The notes beneath the pieces are model-generated. The model worked only from the letters and a program-made list of their open reading frames with translations, was not told where the DNA came from and made no database searches. Made by a program: the position numbers and the translations under genes. A stretch of 64,000 nt of DNA from Paenibacillus graminis (lineage in GTDB: Bacteria; Bacillota; Bacilli; Paenibacillales; Paenibacillaceae): contig NZ_CP009287.1 of NCBI RefSeq assembly GCF_000758705.1, positions 310,001-374,000 of the forward strand. Reading direction: 5' to 3'. Positions 1 to 8,935 of this stretch are shown here, one piece after another; within the stretch, counting starts at the first letter, position 1, and each line of letters opens with the position of its first letter.

Positions 1-353
1 CCTCTTCCTCTGAACCGGGCGAATCCGTAAGCGACCAGCCCCGAGGAGATCAGGGTGCCGATGACCGTCAGCACGGCAATGATCAGGCTGTTCTTGTAGA
101 GCGTACCGAACTGCAGCGTATCAAAAATATCCCGGTAGTTGCTCCACGCCCAGCTCTCAGGCAGAAAGGTCGGCGGAAACTTCAGCATCTCCTTCTTCGA
201 CTTCAGCGAGGTGGAGACCATGAAAAACAAGGGCAGCAGCATTAGAAAAGTGGTGATCAGCAGTGTGATGAAGCTGGCTGCCTTCACGGGATCGATTCTC
301 CGGCGGTGCGCGGAAGCGGCAGGGCGGTGGTTGGCTGTTCGGACAATGCTCAT
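1..353 (-). CDS. Carbohydrate ABC transporter permease, MalG type (3' part lies outside the window)
   Basis: Only the first 117 codons are present; the gene runs off the left edge. The protein begins MSIVRTANH and has one clear hydrophobic segment (about residues 28-46, FITLLITTFLMLLPLFFMVS), followed by a periplasmic-side stretch ending near SWAWSNYRDIF and the start of a second segment. This is the usual N-terminus of MalG/YtcP-type inner-membrane permeases, which pair with a MalF-type partner and import sugars. Its ATG overlaps the stop of the upstream permease by four bases (ATGA), so the two are translationally coupled. The substrate cannot be read from the sequence. Confidence 0.85.
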   Translation of the reverse strand, partial: MSIVRTANHRPAASAHRRRIDPVKAASFITLLITTFLMLLPLFFMVSTSLKSKKEMLKFPPTFLPESWAWSNYRDIFDTLQFGTLYKNSLIIAVLTVIGTLISSGLVAYGFARFRGR

Positions 354-1243
354 CGGCGTCCGCCTCCTTCATAGTGCACATAACGGTTCGACAGCTTCAT
401 AATAATCGCCGTGAATATCATGACGACGATCAGCAGCACCCACGCCAGGGCAGAAGAGTAGCCGGCCCGGTATTCCTTGAAGGCGCTGGTGTAAAGATTG
501 TAGACATAGAACCAGGTAGAGTAGTTCGGACCGCCTTGGGTCATGACGAACGCCTGGGTGAAAACCTGGAATGAATCAATCAGGCCCATAATGAGCTGGA
601 ACAGCAGCACCGGTGAGATCATCGGCAGGGTGATATTCAGGAAAATTCTGAACCGCCCGGCTCCGTCAAGATTGGCGGCTTCGATGAGGCTGGCTGGCAC
701 ACCCTGCAGCCCGGCCAGGAAGAGGATCATGCCAGAACCAGCAGTCCAAAGGGACATGATAATCAAGGCATACAATGCTGTGTCCGGGTTCATCAGCCAG
801 GCCGGGCCATGGATGCCGAACCAGGAGAGCATGTAGTTGAAGAGGCCGATCTGCGGGTTGAAGATCCAGTACCAGAGGAGCGACATGGCTACCCCGGACA
901 CCATGCTCGGAAAATACATCGCCGTGCGGAAAAATCCGCGCAGCGGGATCGTCTGGTGCAGCAGCAGGGCGAAGCCAAGACCCAGCAGCAGCTGTATCGG
1001 CACACTGACGAGGGTGTACCTCAGGGTAACCGTGACCGATTTCCAGAACAGCTCATTGTGGAACATCTCCGTGTAATTGGCGAGTCCAATGAATCTTGGC
1101 GGGTGAATGATGTCATAATCGGTGAAGCTGTAATACAGCGACGAAAGGATAGGATACAAGGCGAACACCAGAAAACCGACTAGCCACGGAGAGATGAACA
1201 TATACATATAGAACGTCTGCCGCCTGCTCTCACTCTTAATCAC
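350..1243 (-). CDS. Carbohydrate ABC transporter permease, MalF/UgpA type
   Basis: A 297-residue integral membrane protein with about six hydrophobic segments, the first at MYMFISPWLVGFLVFALYPI. The cytoplasmic EAA loop that contacts the ATPase is visible as EAANLDGAGRFRIF near residue 200, as in the binding-protein-dependent permease family. The start is a GTG: the codon before it is TAA, so no upstream start exists, and a GAGGGG ribosome site lies 12 bases ahead. It is the first gene of a transporter operon that continues into the MalG-type gene. The solute-binding gene is not between the promoter region and this gene, so it may lie beyond the left edge. A sugar substrate is inferred from the family only. 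Confidence 0.9.
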   Translation of the reverse strand: MIKSESRRQTFYMYMFISPWLVGFLVFALYPILSSLYYSFTDYDIIHPPRFIGLANYTEMFHNELFWKSVTVTLRYTLVSVPIQLLLGLGFALLLHQTIPLRGFFRTAMYFPSMVSGVAMSLLWYWIFNPQIGLFNYMLSWFGIHGPAWLMNPDTALYALIIMSLWTAGSGMILFLAGLQGVPASLIEAANLDGAGRFRIFLNITLPMISPVLLFQLIMGLIDSFQVFTQAFVMTQGGPNYSTWFYVYNLYTSAFKEYRAGYSSALAWVLLIVVMIFTAIIMKLSNRYVHYEGGGRR

Positions 1244-1350
1244 TTACACACCAGCCCCTCATGTCATAAAGTATAAGCGCTTTAACTTTTATAATAAATA
1301 AACGTTGTAATATAGAATAAATAAAGGGTATTAATTTATAATTCGCTTTA

Positions 1351-1372
1351 AAAGTTTAATCGTTTAAACTTT
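1351..1372. promoter_or_regulatory. Palindromic operator candidate upstream of the sugar permease operon
   Basis: Arms AAAGTTTAA and TTAAACTTT are perfect inverted repeats around a TCGT centre. LacI-family repressors commonly bind palindromes with a central CG, and the site lies about 110 bases upstream of the leftward permease operon. No LacI-family gene is adjacent, so the regulator is unknown. Confidence 0.45.
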
Positions 1373-1563
1373 ATGTTCGACCTGATGAGAATATCATAGA
1401 TGATGGCCGGAAAATAATCAACCCCTAATTTAAAATATAAAGCGCTGTCAGTGAAGAAATATGACACAATATAAAATTTACGTATTGTTTTGGAGGTGTG
1501 AATGCTGGAATTTCGAGGGTTTGTGTGAAGTAATATGACATTTTGGTGGCGTGAATATAAATA

Positions 1564-1601
1564 AAACAGCAAACCCCCTAATGATCGGTAGGCTGCTGTT
1601 T
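1564..1601. terminator. Hairpin terminator after the Nudix gene
   Basis: The arms AAACAGC (1564-1570) and GCTGTTT (1595-1601), plus inner CCTA/TAGG pairing, form a stem. On the minus strand the stem is followed by TTTTATTTATA, which fits termination of the leftward MerR-Nudix operon about 80 bases after its stop codon. Confidence 0.55.
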
Positions 1602-1683
1602 GTATTTTTGCTACTATGACCGGTTCTAACGTTCTTCCAAAATCAGTTAACGGGTAGTCCGCTTTGGGCGGCTACTATAGATA

Positions 1684-2646
1684 TCACACCAACGGAAGTT
1701 CGTCGAGCCGTTCGTAAATCAGCAATCCTTTCTCTTTCGCCACCCTTACCATTTCGTCGGCACCCTGAGATGCTCCCCCGACTCGAAGCACGGCGTTACA
1801 GTAATCAAGCAGGCGAATGGAAGACGGATGAAAAATGTTGTTAAAAATCTCATCTCCCTGAGCAGTGGAACCGGCCGTCGCGATAAGAGGCAAAGCATAC
1901 CACTCCCCCAGCACCGGCATGTGTCCAGCCTCGTAAACTTGAAGGGCGATTTCATTCATGTAGTTGACGTTTTTCTCGATTAATACATGATCATCATTCG
2001 TTCCAGAACGATAGGGGCCGGCGATGAGAATATGCAGTGGTTTTGATTGCACTTTTAAGAGGCCTTGAATCTGGACGTGCTGGAGCAGCATTATCGTCTT
2101 AGCGTCACGAATCTCCCCGCTTTCGACCATGTCTAGTGCTTGAGCAAACGGAAGTTCCACCACCTCAATGTTTTCCTGCTCCTCCTCAAGGCCCCCGCCG
2201 CGGCCCGTTGTCATATCTTCACTATATTCGGCTACATAGAAGTGCAGGATTTCGGTAACGGAGCCCGGCGACATATAAGCCTCGCCAACTTTTTGCACAT
2301 GGCGGATACGGTACCCTGTCTCTTCCTCCGTCTCCCGCAGAATACCTTCTTCCGGTGTTTCTTTATCGAGCAGCCCCGCACAGGTTTCGATGAGCATTCC
2401 AGTCTCATTGCCGTTCCTGTAAGTAGGCATTCGGAACTGCCTGGTCAGTACAACAGTTTGTTTATGCCGGTTATAGAGCAGGATCGTCGCGCCGTTGCCG
2501 CGATCGTACACCTCACGGGATTGTGTCTCCCATTGTCCATTGTCTTTTTCAAACTCGAATGTAACCTTCTTTAAGGTGTACCAGTTATCCGATAAAAGCT
2601 CCTCTTGTACAATCCGTACTCTTGGGTAATCCTGCTGTGCCTTCAT
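1684..2646 (-). CDS. Nudix hydrolase (NudK-like) fused to a DUF4406/deoxyribosyltransferase-like domain
   Basis: Residues 1-195 resemble GDP-mannose pyrophosphatase NudK: the stretch [20 protein letters not shown] is a Nudix box in which the usual glutamate of the GX5E part sits one position early, followed by YMSPGSVTE and GEIRDAKT as in NudK. Residues about 203-320 form a second Rossmann-like domain ([12 protein letters not shown], then [19 protein letters not shown]) typical of DUF4406, a relative of nucleoside 2-deoxyribosyltransferases. Stand-alone NudK is about 190 residues, so this is a genuine fusion. It starts one base after the MerR-methyltransferase stop, behind AGGGAGG, so the two are coupled. 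It probably hydrolyses a nucleoside-diphosphate derivative; the true substrate is unknown. Confidence 0.85.
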   Translation of the reverse strand: MKAQQDYPRVRIVQEELLSDNWYTLKKVTFEFEKDNGQWETQSREVYDRGNGATILLYNRHKQTVVLTRQFRMPTYRNGNETGMLIETCAGLLDKETPEEGILRETEEETGYRIRHVQKVGEAYMSPGSVTEILHFYVAEYSEDMTTGRGGGLEEEQENIEVVELPFAQALDMVESGEIRDAKTIMLLQHVQIQGLLKVQSKPLHILIAGPYRSGTNDDHVLIEKNVNYMNEIALQVYEAGHMPVLGEWYALPLIATAGSTAQGDEIFNNIFHPSSIRLLDYCNAVLRVGGASQGADEMVRVAKEKGLLIYERLDELPLV

Positions 2647-2647
2647 C

Positions 2648-3832
2648 TCATTTCCTCCCTAAAAAGATTCCGTTCTCTTTAGTCATTACGAGGGGCCCGT
2701 TCTGCTGCAGAAGCCCGTTGATATGGTCTCGAAACTTGTCATTAACCGCTCCGACAAGCCGCTGTCTTGCGTTCATCGGCGTAGAAATCATATATTCGAT
2801 CAGGGGCTCCGCTTCGTCAACCAACAGCCGGTCTTCGTATCGAAGCAAGCGAAGATCGGAGAAGCAAGAAGACAGTAAGTCCCTTCCATTATCCAGGTGG
2901 AACCGTTTAATAGCCTGATCCAACACATGCAGGTCGGGGTCAAACGAGGCCGCCAAGTGTTCAATTTCTTGCAGGTGCTGCGTGCTCATCGTAGCGGTGC
3001 ACACTAGACCTCCTTGTTTTAGGACACGGTGCATCTCGAGGATTGCTCCAGGGATGTCCGGCACGTGGTACAGCATGTTGTTAGCGATAACCATATCGAA
3101 TTGCTCATCATGGAAAGGGATTTGCTGTGCATTAACAGATAAGAACTTAAACTGCGAATTGTTCCTCCCCAAGCTGGAACGCGCTTCTTCCACCATTCCG
3201 CCCGACATATCGGTAAGCGTGATGCGCCAGCTGCTTGGAATCCGTTCGGCGTTTCTTATCCAAAAGGTCCCGTCACCGCAGCCCAGCTCGAGAATGCGTG
3301 CTCCCGGTTGTCCCTCCAGTTGTTCAAAGATCCAGCGATGCCAGCCTTGGGGATTCGTACTATACCTGTCGTAAAGATGTATCCGCGTTTGCAGGCGGTT
3401 CGCCGTCTGATACTGCTCTCCCCAATTGTTCTCACTCTGCACGGTTTGAATAACATCCGCCAAACGGTTCCAATCGGACCCGTAAGCAGACATTTCCAGA
3501 GCATCCCGTATTGCATGCACTACGTGCTCCGTATGAGCGGCTTTTCTCTGTAGGACATCGAGTTGTGCTTGCAGGGAGTGTCTGATGTCCACGCTCGATA
3601 ACGATTCTGCATCTAAAATGTCCTTTATTTTTTGAAGCGGCAACCCTAGATACTTCAACATCTGGATTTGCTGTAATCTTTCCAGGTCTTTCATGTTGTA
3701 CGATCTTTTGGCTCCGGTGTGATGATCTTCTGGACTCAGAAGCCCGATTTGATCGTAATACCGCAATGTCCTGACCGTGATCCCTGTACGTTTGGCAAGC
3801 TGTCCTGTCGTCAGACCGTTCTGTTTGTCCAT
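2648..3832 (-). CDS. MerR-family regulator fused to a SAM-dependent methyltransferase domain
   Basis: Residues 7-75 are a MerR winged helix ([20 protein letters not shown], then [15 protein letters not shown]), followed by a helical dimerisation segment to about residue 125. Residues 150-290 are a class I methyltransferase: motif [10 protein letters not shown] (180-188), the acidic TLTD after strand 2, [13 protein letters not shown] and a final LKQGGLV. The C-terminal 100 residues are not recognised. MerR proteins normally carry a ligand-sensing C-terminus; here an enzyme-like fold takes that place. The protein may sense SAM or a methylation substrate, or be a bifunctional enzyme-regulator. 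A classic MerR-type promoter precedes it, indicating self-regulation together with the downstream Nudix fusion gene. Confidence 0.88.
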   Translation of the reverse strand: MDKQNGLTTGQLAKRTGITVRTLRYYDQIGLLSPEDHHTGAKRSYNMKDLERLQQIQMLKYLGLPLQKIKDILDAESLSSVDIRHSLQAQLDVLQRKAAHTEHVVHAIRDALEMSAYGSDWNRLADVIQTVQSENNWGEQYQTANRLQTRIHLYDRYSTNPQGWHRWIFEQLEGQPGARILELGCGDGTFWIRNAERIPSSWRITLTDMSGGMVEEARSSLGRNNSQFKFLSVNAQQIPFHDEQFDMVIANNMLYHVPDIPGAILEMHRVLKQGGLVCTATMSTQHLQEIEHLAASFDPDLHVLDQAIKRFHLDNGRDLLSSCFSDLRLLRYEDRLLVDEAEPLIEYMISTPMNARQRLVGAVNDKFRDHINGLLQQNGPLVMTKENGIFLGRK

Positions 3833-3878
3833 CCAATTCTCACATCCAATTGTTTACTCTTGCAGGTCGTTCTCAGTC

Positions 3879-3909
3879 AGTATAGCAAATGACGTAACGT
3901 CACCTTCAA
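3879..3909 (-). promoter_or_regulatory. MerR-type promoter with operator inside a 19-bp spacer
   Basis: On the minus strand the -35 TTGAAG (3904-3909) and the -10 TATACT (3879-3884) are separated by 19 bases instead of 17. The spacer contains the palindrome TGACGTTACGTCA (3890-3902). This long-spacer layout with a central dyad is the hallmark of promoters activated by MerR-family proteins through DNA distortion, so the neighbouring MerR fusion very likely controls itself. Confidence 0.8.
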
Positions 3910-4124
3910 GCAAAATAATAATTTACCCTAAAGGGACTTTTTACCAGTCCCCGGTGGGTCTTTGGTATGGTTGAAACAAGCGGCCGACTGAGACTATACG
4001 ACGATTTTTTCCGATATGCGGTTGGAATGTTGTCATGGCAGGGATGGCTGGGTAATAGAGATGATTAGAACTATCAAATTTGGCTGGGCTTGGATTAGGA
4101 GCCAAGAAAACGGAGGGAAAGATC

Positions 4125-4505
4125 ATGGTGGCACAGACAGTATCAGGCATCAGCCCGGTACAGGCCATTGCAGCTTACGGTGGCACACAAAGCGATGTCA
4201 GTTCCATGGAGAAGCAGCGGAACCAGTTGCTGATGGAACTGGACAAGGTGAATGCAGCGCAGGGCGGAGAGCGGCAGGCTCCATATCGCCGTGAGCAGCT
4301 GCAGCGGAACATTCGATTGCTGGAGGCCCGACTGGTGCAGAAAAGCGGGAGCAGCGCCTCAGCCAATTTTGTACCTGCTCCACCGCTTCAAGACCATCTC
4401 CCGCTCTGGCGGACTGAACGAAAGGGAGGCCTCCAGGGCATCGGTCAGACTGATCCCCGGACGGCGACGGTGAATTCAGAAGGCCGCTTCAACGTGTTGA
4501 TTTAG
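4125..4505 (+). CDS. Small hypothetical coiled-coil protein
   Basis: A 126-residue protein. Residues about 20-70 are a charged heptad-like helix region (MEKQRNQLLMELDKVN, then REQLQRNIRLLEARL), resembling FlxA-like small proteins; the C-terminal half is proline- and glycine-rich and probably disordered. The start at 4125 (MVAQTVSG) is chosen because GGAGGG sits seven bases ahead; an upstream in-frame ATG at 4080 lacks a ribosome site. It is followed by a good terminator, so it is probably a single-gene transcript. Function is unknown. Confidence 0.6.
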   Translation: MVAQTVSGISPVQAIAAYGGTQSDVSSMEKQRNQLLMELDKVNAAQGGERQAPYRREQLQRNIRLLEARLVQKSGSSASANFVPAPPLQDHLPLWRTERKGGLQGIGQTDPRTATVNSEGRFNVLI

Positions 4506-4515
4506 ACAAGAAAGC

Positions 4516-4568
4516 GAAGGTGCGAAAAGCGTCTGGTGATGAACCGGCTTCCCGCACCTTCTTTTTTT
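4516..4568 (+). terminator. Rho-independent terminator after the coiled-coil gene
   Basis: Arms GAAGGTGCG (4516-4524) and CGCACCTTC (4553-4561) pair perfectly and are followed by a run of seven T. The stop codon of the preceding gene is 11 bases upstream. Confidence 0.85.
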
Positions 4569-4681
4569 AACGCTGTTTCCGCAAAGTTTGTTGTTTTATA
4601 CAGAATGCAATTGATTTATTTGTTGAATAACATATAATGTAAGTTGTGTTTTTTTAATCAAGTTTGGGTGGTGGTATTTAT

Positions 4682-5245
4682 ATGAAAGTGGTCATAGGAG
4701 CAGGGCAGACAAAGTATGATGATTGGCTCAATACCCAAGAAGATGAATTGAATTTACTATCTTTGGAAAGTTGGATCAATTTATCTGAACCAGAGAGTAT
4801 TGATGCATTTTTGGCTGAACATGTATGGGAACATTTAACTTACGAGGAAGGGATTACGGCGGCGAAGCATTGTTATCAGTTTTTAAAACCTGGTGGGTAC
4901 ATTCGTTGTGCAGTTCCTGATAAAAATTTCCGTAACGATTGGTATCAACAGATGGTTCAAGTCGGCGGTCCTGGACCAGCGGATCATCCTGCGGCATCTC
5001 ATAAAATAGTTTATGATGCAAAAACCTTTGTATCTGTATTTGAAATGGCAGGGTTTGAAGTAACGTTGTTGGAGTATTGCGATGAGAATGGAGATTTTCA
5101 TTATACATACTGGAATGAAATGGACGGGAAGGTAGGGAGATCATTTCGCTTTGATACAAGAAATTCCATTAAAGAATTAGGAATGGTATCCATTATTATA
5201 GATGCAAAAAAGCCGTTACTAATAAAAAGTAATACTGCAGATTGA
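4682..5245 (+). CDS. SAM-dependent methyltransferase-like protein, AT-rich
   Basis: A 187-residue protein resembling the short predicted methyltransferases of the COG4627 type. It has MKVVIGAGQTKYDDWLNT at the N-terminus in place of the canonical glycine loop, then VWEHLTYEEG, HCYQFLKPGGYIRCAVPD and a late GFEVTLLEYCDENGDFHY block. The start at 4682 follows GGTGGTGG; an in-frame ATG 18 bases earlier would lie inside that ribosome site. Base composition is clearly more AT-rich than the flanking genes, a sign of recent acquisition. It stands alone between a terminator and a convergent TetR gene. The substrate is unknown, and the reduced SAM loop leaves catalytic activity uncertain. Confidence 0.7.
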   Translation: MKVVIGAGQTKYDDWLNTQEDELNLLSLESWINLSEPESIDAFLAEHVWEHLTYEEGITAAKHCYQFLKPGGYIRCAVPDKNFRNDWYQQMVQVGGPGPADHPAASHKIVYDAKTFVSVFEMAGFEVTLLEYCDENGDFHYTYWNEMDGKVGRSFRFDTRNSIKELGMVSIIIDAKKPLLIKSNTAD

Positions 5246-5406
5246 CACGTTAGTTTATAAAAGGATCACCTCTTTCGGTAGTCCTTTTAACTTCGCAAAT
5301 TTCTTATAGTATGTAGCTGTGTCAGTTAAACTCGCATTGATGCGTTGTTGGTTTATTCGACGAGAAGCAGCTTGCCGATACCTCTATAAGAAGTTAAAGA
5401 TCCTCG

Positions 5407-5991
5407 TTATTTCCTTTGAATAAAGAGAATAATCTCAATATACAACTCTGTCATTTCTTTTGGGGTTTTATCTAAACCATTTCGAATCCATTGTTCAATT
5501 AATCCTAAAAAAGCAGAGGTTATAAAGGATAGAAAGTATTCCAGTGGGACCTCTAAATCTGCATAGAAACCTTCATGCTGTTCTAAATTAAAACGCACCT
5601 TTTTTGAAAAGGCATTCATAAATCGAATGTGGAAACCCGCTCTGCCATGATTGCCTAAAAATATCTTTATAATTGGAGCATTGATTTCGATGGAACTGAA
5701 CAATGAATCAGCTAATTGTTTTTGTTCTATATCGATCGTGCGAGTAGGCAAGTACCGGGATTGTAATTCATCAATATGATTTCCTATATCTGAAAATAAC
5801 TGCTCTTCCATTTGATTCAGTAAATCGAATTTATCTGAATAATGCAAATAAAATGTCCCGCGATTAATTTGCGCTATTTTCGTAATGTCCCCTATCGTAG
5901 TCAATTCGAACTTCTTTTTTTCTAAAACTTGGAGAAATGATTTTTGAATAAGATATTTTGTTTTTTGTTTCTTCTCTTTATATATACTCAT
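5407..5991 (-). CDS. TetR/AcrR-family transcriptional regulator
   Basis: A 194-residue protein of normal family length. The N-terminal helix-turn-helix is clear (residues 11-55, with TTIGDITKIAQINRGTFYLHY preceding DKFDLLNQME), and the rest is an all-helical ligand-binding domain. The start has GAGGGTG six to nine bases upstream. The family usually represses an adjacent efflux pump or enzyme, but here no such target is next to it. The divergent neighbours are a decayed-looking short reading frame and a chemoreceptor. Like the methyltransferase gene beside it, it is AT-rich, so both may have arrived together. Confidence 0.85.
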   Translation of the reverse strand: MSIYKEKKQKTKYLIQKSFLQVLEKKKFELTTIGDITKIAQINRGTFYLHYSDKFDLLNQMEEQLFSDIGNHIDELQSRYLPTRTIDIEQKQLADSLFSSIEINAPIIKIFLGNHGRAGFHIRFMNAFSKKVRFNLEQHEGFYADLEVPLEYFLSFITSAFLGLIEQWIRNGLDKTPKEMTELYIEIILFIQRK

Positions 5992-6120
5992 TAAAAATCA
6001 CCCTCTTCTTTAAATACAACAACTTCCCTACTTCTGTTCATTGCTTATGCTATCCCCAGATTATAAGATAATCACATGCTGGAAATCAACGTATTGAAAA
6101 ATGAGAAGGACTAAAATCCA

Positions 6121-6276
6121 TTGAGATTATTTAACGGAAAATTAGCATGCGCCGCTCCGGAGTCTGCATTAAATGCCTCAACGGCTAAAGAAGGCGCGCA
6201 ATATTCTGCTAGCTTATTGGATCAAATGGGCAACTTCATGTTACCTCGAGAGAGACTAGATGGGAGTGAGGCATAA
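6121..6276 (+). pseudogene. Short open frame ending on the chemoreceptor start codon; possible gene remnant
   Basis: From a TTG at 6121 a frame of 51 codons stays open, encoding a plausible peptide (RLFNGKLACAAPESALNAST, ending [14 protein letters not shown]). Its stop TAA overlaps the chemoreceptor ATG as TAATG, an arrangement typical of coupled genes. AGAAGGA lies upstream of the TTG. It could be the C-terminal remnant of a lost gene or a small leader protein. No family is recognised and chance is not excluded. Confidence 0.3.
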
Positions 6277-8018
6277 TGAGAGGGAAGAAGTTCATGATGA
6301 CCATCAGGAACAAAGTAATTCTAACGATTGCCGTTACTGTAATCACCAGCCTTGTGATCGGAGGCGTTGGGATTTACAATTTGAAGCGGGTACAATCCTC
6401 GCTTGAGGAGAGCCTCAGTGTCAGGGCGGAAGTCATTGATATCATTCGTACAGCGGATGTCGACCTATATCAGATGCTGTTGGCGGAACGATCGTTGTAT
6501 AGTTATGAACCAGGGTCGGAACAATTTTTGCTGCAACTGGAGGATTACGGAAAACAAAAGGAGTCGGCAAAGAAGAAACTTAATAAGTATAAGTCGATCG
6601 GAACTATTTTTGATAATGAGGAAAAGTTGATTCAAGACTACGAAGCAGCGGTTGTAGCGTATGAATCGGTCTCCAAGAAAGTGATTGACGGATTATCGTC
6701 AAAGGATTCAACTGTCCGTGAAAGGGCGAATCTTCTTTCTTATCAGGAGGGCAACGAAAAGTTTGACCAGATGGAAGACACATTGGACCACATAGGCGAT
6801 CTGTACTACGATGATAATCAAATTATGTTGGAAAGCACACAAAAGCAATACAGCTTCCTCCGATTGGTCAGTATCCTCTTAACATTGGCAGGCTTGATTG
6901 CATCATCGCTGCTTGGTTATCTGATCATCCGATCCATCCATCATCCGATCCGTTATTTGCGCGGGCGTGTCCGGGAGATGGCGGAAGGCAATCTGGCCGT
7001 CGAACTGCGTACCTTCTCCCGGGATGAGCTTGGGGAATTAACCGCTGATTTTAATATAATGGCATCTCATATGAAAGAACTCATTTCGACAGTAAGCCAA
7101 TCGGTTGGCAATGTGAATACTTCCGCTCATGAACTTACCTCGATTGCGGAACAAACAACGGCAACCGGCGAGGAAATGTCGCTGGGCATTAATGAAATTG
7201 CAGTGGGTGCTTCCGAGCAGGCGTCCTTGGCAGAGACAACGAGCCGTGAAACGATGGCGCTGTCGGACACGATTGAAAAGGTAAATGTAAGAAACAAGAA
7301 AATGACCAGCTTGTCTTCGGAGGCGGAAATCGTTCTAAAAGGCGGCATGGATAAAGTAAAGAAATTGCAGGATCACAATCTCCAAACGACAGAAGCAAAC
7401 CAACTGGTCGTACAACATATTGAAGGCCTGGCAGAACAGATGCTTACGATTTCCACAATCGTACAAACGATTAATGAAGTATCCGAGCAAACGAAGCTTC
7501 TGGCATTAAATGCGAGCATAGAAGCGGCGCGTGCCGGCGATTCCGGAAAAGGCTTTGCAGTCGTCGCTACAGAGATTCGCAAGCTGTCGACCATGACTTA
7601 TGAATCAACAGGGAGAATTAATACAACTATTGAACGCCTCAAGGAAGAAGTCTCTCAAACGTTGCAGGTCATGAATCAGACAGAGGTGGTTATCTCCGAA
7701 CAATCTCTTATTGTTCAGGAGTCGGGAACAGTATTTGAATCAATTACGGATATGCTAAGTGAAATCATAGGCTCGATTCAAGAGATGGATGGAGATATAG
7801 GGCAGATGAATGTTAACAGGGAACAGGTCGTCTCATCCATTATCAAGATATCCGATGTAGCGCGAGACGCAGCGTCTGCCACAGAAGAGATAAGTTCGGC
7901 TTCTAACGATCAGAGTCAGGCGTATTCCCATCTGCATAATGCAGCTGAACAATTGAAACAATCAAGCCAACAAGTGAGCGAAATGATCAGCAGGTTTCGG
8001 ATTTCCGAGGTACTGTAA
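6276..8018 (+). CDS. Methyl-accepting chemotaxis protein
   Basis: A 580-residue transmembrane chemoreceptor. TM1 lies at about residues 13-32 and is followed by a helical extracellular sensor of the four-helix-bundle type (about 35-190). TM2 is near 193-215, then a HAMP linker ([20 protein letters not shown]) and the cytoplasmic signalling coiled coil. The conserved kinase-contact hairpin is present ([20 protein letters not shown]). Length and domain order match complete Bacillus-type receptors. It signals to CheA/CheW, which are not in this window, so it is an orphan receptor with unknown ligand. The start is preceded by GGGAGTGAGG. Confidence 0.93.
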   Translation: MRGKKFMMTIRNKVILTIAVTVITSLVIGGVGIYNLKRVQSSLEESLSVRAEVIDIIRTADVDLYQMLLAERSLYSYEPGSEQFLLQLEDYGKQKESAKKKLNKYKSIGTIFDNEEKLIQDYEAAVVAYESVSKKVIDGLSSKDSTVRERANLLSYQEGNEKFDQMEDTLDHIGDLYYDDNQIMLESTQKQYSFLRLVSILLTLAGLIASSLLGYLIIRSIHHPIRYLRGRVREMAEGNLAVELRTFSRDELGELTADFNIMASHMKELISTVSQSVGNVNTSAHELTSIAEQTTATGEEMSLGINEIAVGASEQASLAETTSRETMALSDTIEKVNVRNKKMTSLSSEAEIVLKGGMDKVKKLQDHNLQTTEANQLVVQHIEGLAEQMLTISTIVQTINEVSEQTKLLALNASIEAARAGDSGKGFAVVATEIRKLSTMTYESTGRINTTIERLKEEVSQTLQVMNQTEVVISEQSLIVQESGTVFESITDMLSEIIGSIQEMDGDIGQMNVNREQVVSSIIKISDVARDAASATEEISSASNDQSQAYSHLHNAAEQLKQSSQQVSEMISRFRISEVL

Positions 8019-8061
8019 CCCCAAATCTCTCCTGCCAACCCTTCATAGATGGCTGGTTCAC

Positions 8062-8091
8062 AAAAAAAAGCCGCCGGGAACTCCCGGCAGC
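8062..8091 (-). terminator. Terminator for the uridine kinase gene
   Basis: On the minus strand a 10-bp stem (GCTGCCGGGA with TCCCGGCGGC, one G-T pair, at 8070-8091) is followed by eight T (8062-8069), about 20 bases after the uridine kinase stop codon. Confidence 0.85.
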
Positions 8092-8109
8092 CCTGCTAGA
8101 CTCTGACCT

Positions 8110-8745
8110 TTATTTTCCAGTCCACTGATGGTCGCCCGACAGATATTTCTCGGTAAGCACGGACAGCAGCTGGATCCCCACTTCATTCTGCCCGCCTTCG
8201 GGGATGATCAGATCAGCATATTTCTTGGATGGCTCTATAAATGCTTCATGCATCGGTTTGACGGTAGTCAAATACTGGGTATGGATGGAGCGGATGGTCC
8301 GTCCGCGCTCCTCGATATCCCGGAGGACGCGGCGGAGAATGCGCACATCCGGGTCCGTATCAACAAAAACCTTAATATTGAGCTGCTCGCGGAGCTTCTC
8401 GTCGGAGAGGACATGCAGCCCTTCCACAATGACGATGTTGTTCGGCAGCAGTTCAACAGTCTTATTGGCAGAGCGGGCATGAACGGTAAAATCATAGACC
8501 GGGGCATAGGCAGCCTGTCCGGCCTTGAGGCAGTCCAAATGCTCAATCAGCAGCTCGGTGTCAAAAGCAAGCGGGTGATCATAATTGATCGATCCGCGTT
8601 CCTCGAAGCTGAGGTACGAGTGGTCTTTATAATAGTTATCCTGAGATATGAACGTCACTTTATCTGTTCCCAAACGGTCAATGACGGAGCGCGCTACCGT
8701 CGTTTTGCCGGAGCCGGTCCCGCCGGCGATACCAATAATGAGCAT
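8110..8745 (-). CDS. udk: Uridine kinase
   Basis: A 211-residue cytosolic P-loop kinase that phosphorylates uridine and cytidine to the monophosphates in pyrimidine salvage. The Walker A motif GGTGSGKTT is at residues 8-16. It is followed by the family signatures ISQDNYYKD, NYDHPLAFD, APVYDFTVHAR and VIVEGLHVL. An open frame continues upstream, but the family N-terminus (MLIIGIAGG) and a GGGAGG site 14 bases ahead place the start at 8745. The gene stands alone with its own terminator, divergent from the aldolase-like gene. Confidence 0.95.
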   Translation of the reverse strand: MLIIGIAGGTGSGKTTVARSVIDRLGTDKVTFISQDNYYKDHSYLSFEERGSINYDHPLAFDTELLIEHLDCLKAGQAAYAPVYDFTVHARSANKTVELLPNNIVIVEGLHVLSDEKLREQLNIKVFVDTDPDVRILRRVLRDIEERGRTIRSIHTQYLTTVKPMHEAFIEPSKKYADLIIPEGGQNEVGIQLLSVLTEKYLSGDHQWTGK

Positions 8746-8935
8746 GGTGTTGTAAATAACCTCCCTAAGCGATTGCCTTTGCAATTCCAATATTGTAGCA
8801 CAGCGATGCATTAATTTCACCTGGACAGCAGGGGACAAAACGTGAACTTTCGAAAAAAAGCGGATTTGCGGCAGAAAATGATATAATTTTTTCGAATGGG
8901 TGAGATGCAGGCAGGCTGGAGAGGAGACGCAGGGT

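Larger units (their letters stand above)
1244..1683. other. Intergenic region: operator-like palindromes and a terminator hairpin
   Basis: This 440-base AT-rich stretch contains no convincing gene. It holds an AAGCGCTT palindrome at 1275-1282, a perfect 9-bp-arm palindrome at 1351-1372, a cre-like site at 1436-1450 (TATAAAGCGCTGTCA), and a hairpin at 1564-1601. Two imperfect copies of a stretch reading GTGAAG, then AATATGACA, then TTTTGG and GTGAAT lie at about 1451-1500 and 1527-1556. They may be protein-binding sites for the divergent sugar operon, but this is inference. Confidence 0.5.

Noticed and set aside
1348..1572. A 74-codon minus-strand frame in the AT-rich intergenic region
   Set aside because: No ribosome site, unusual composition, and it overlaps palindromes and the terminator hairpin.
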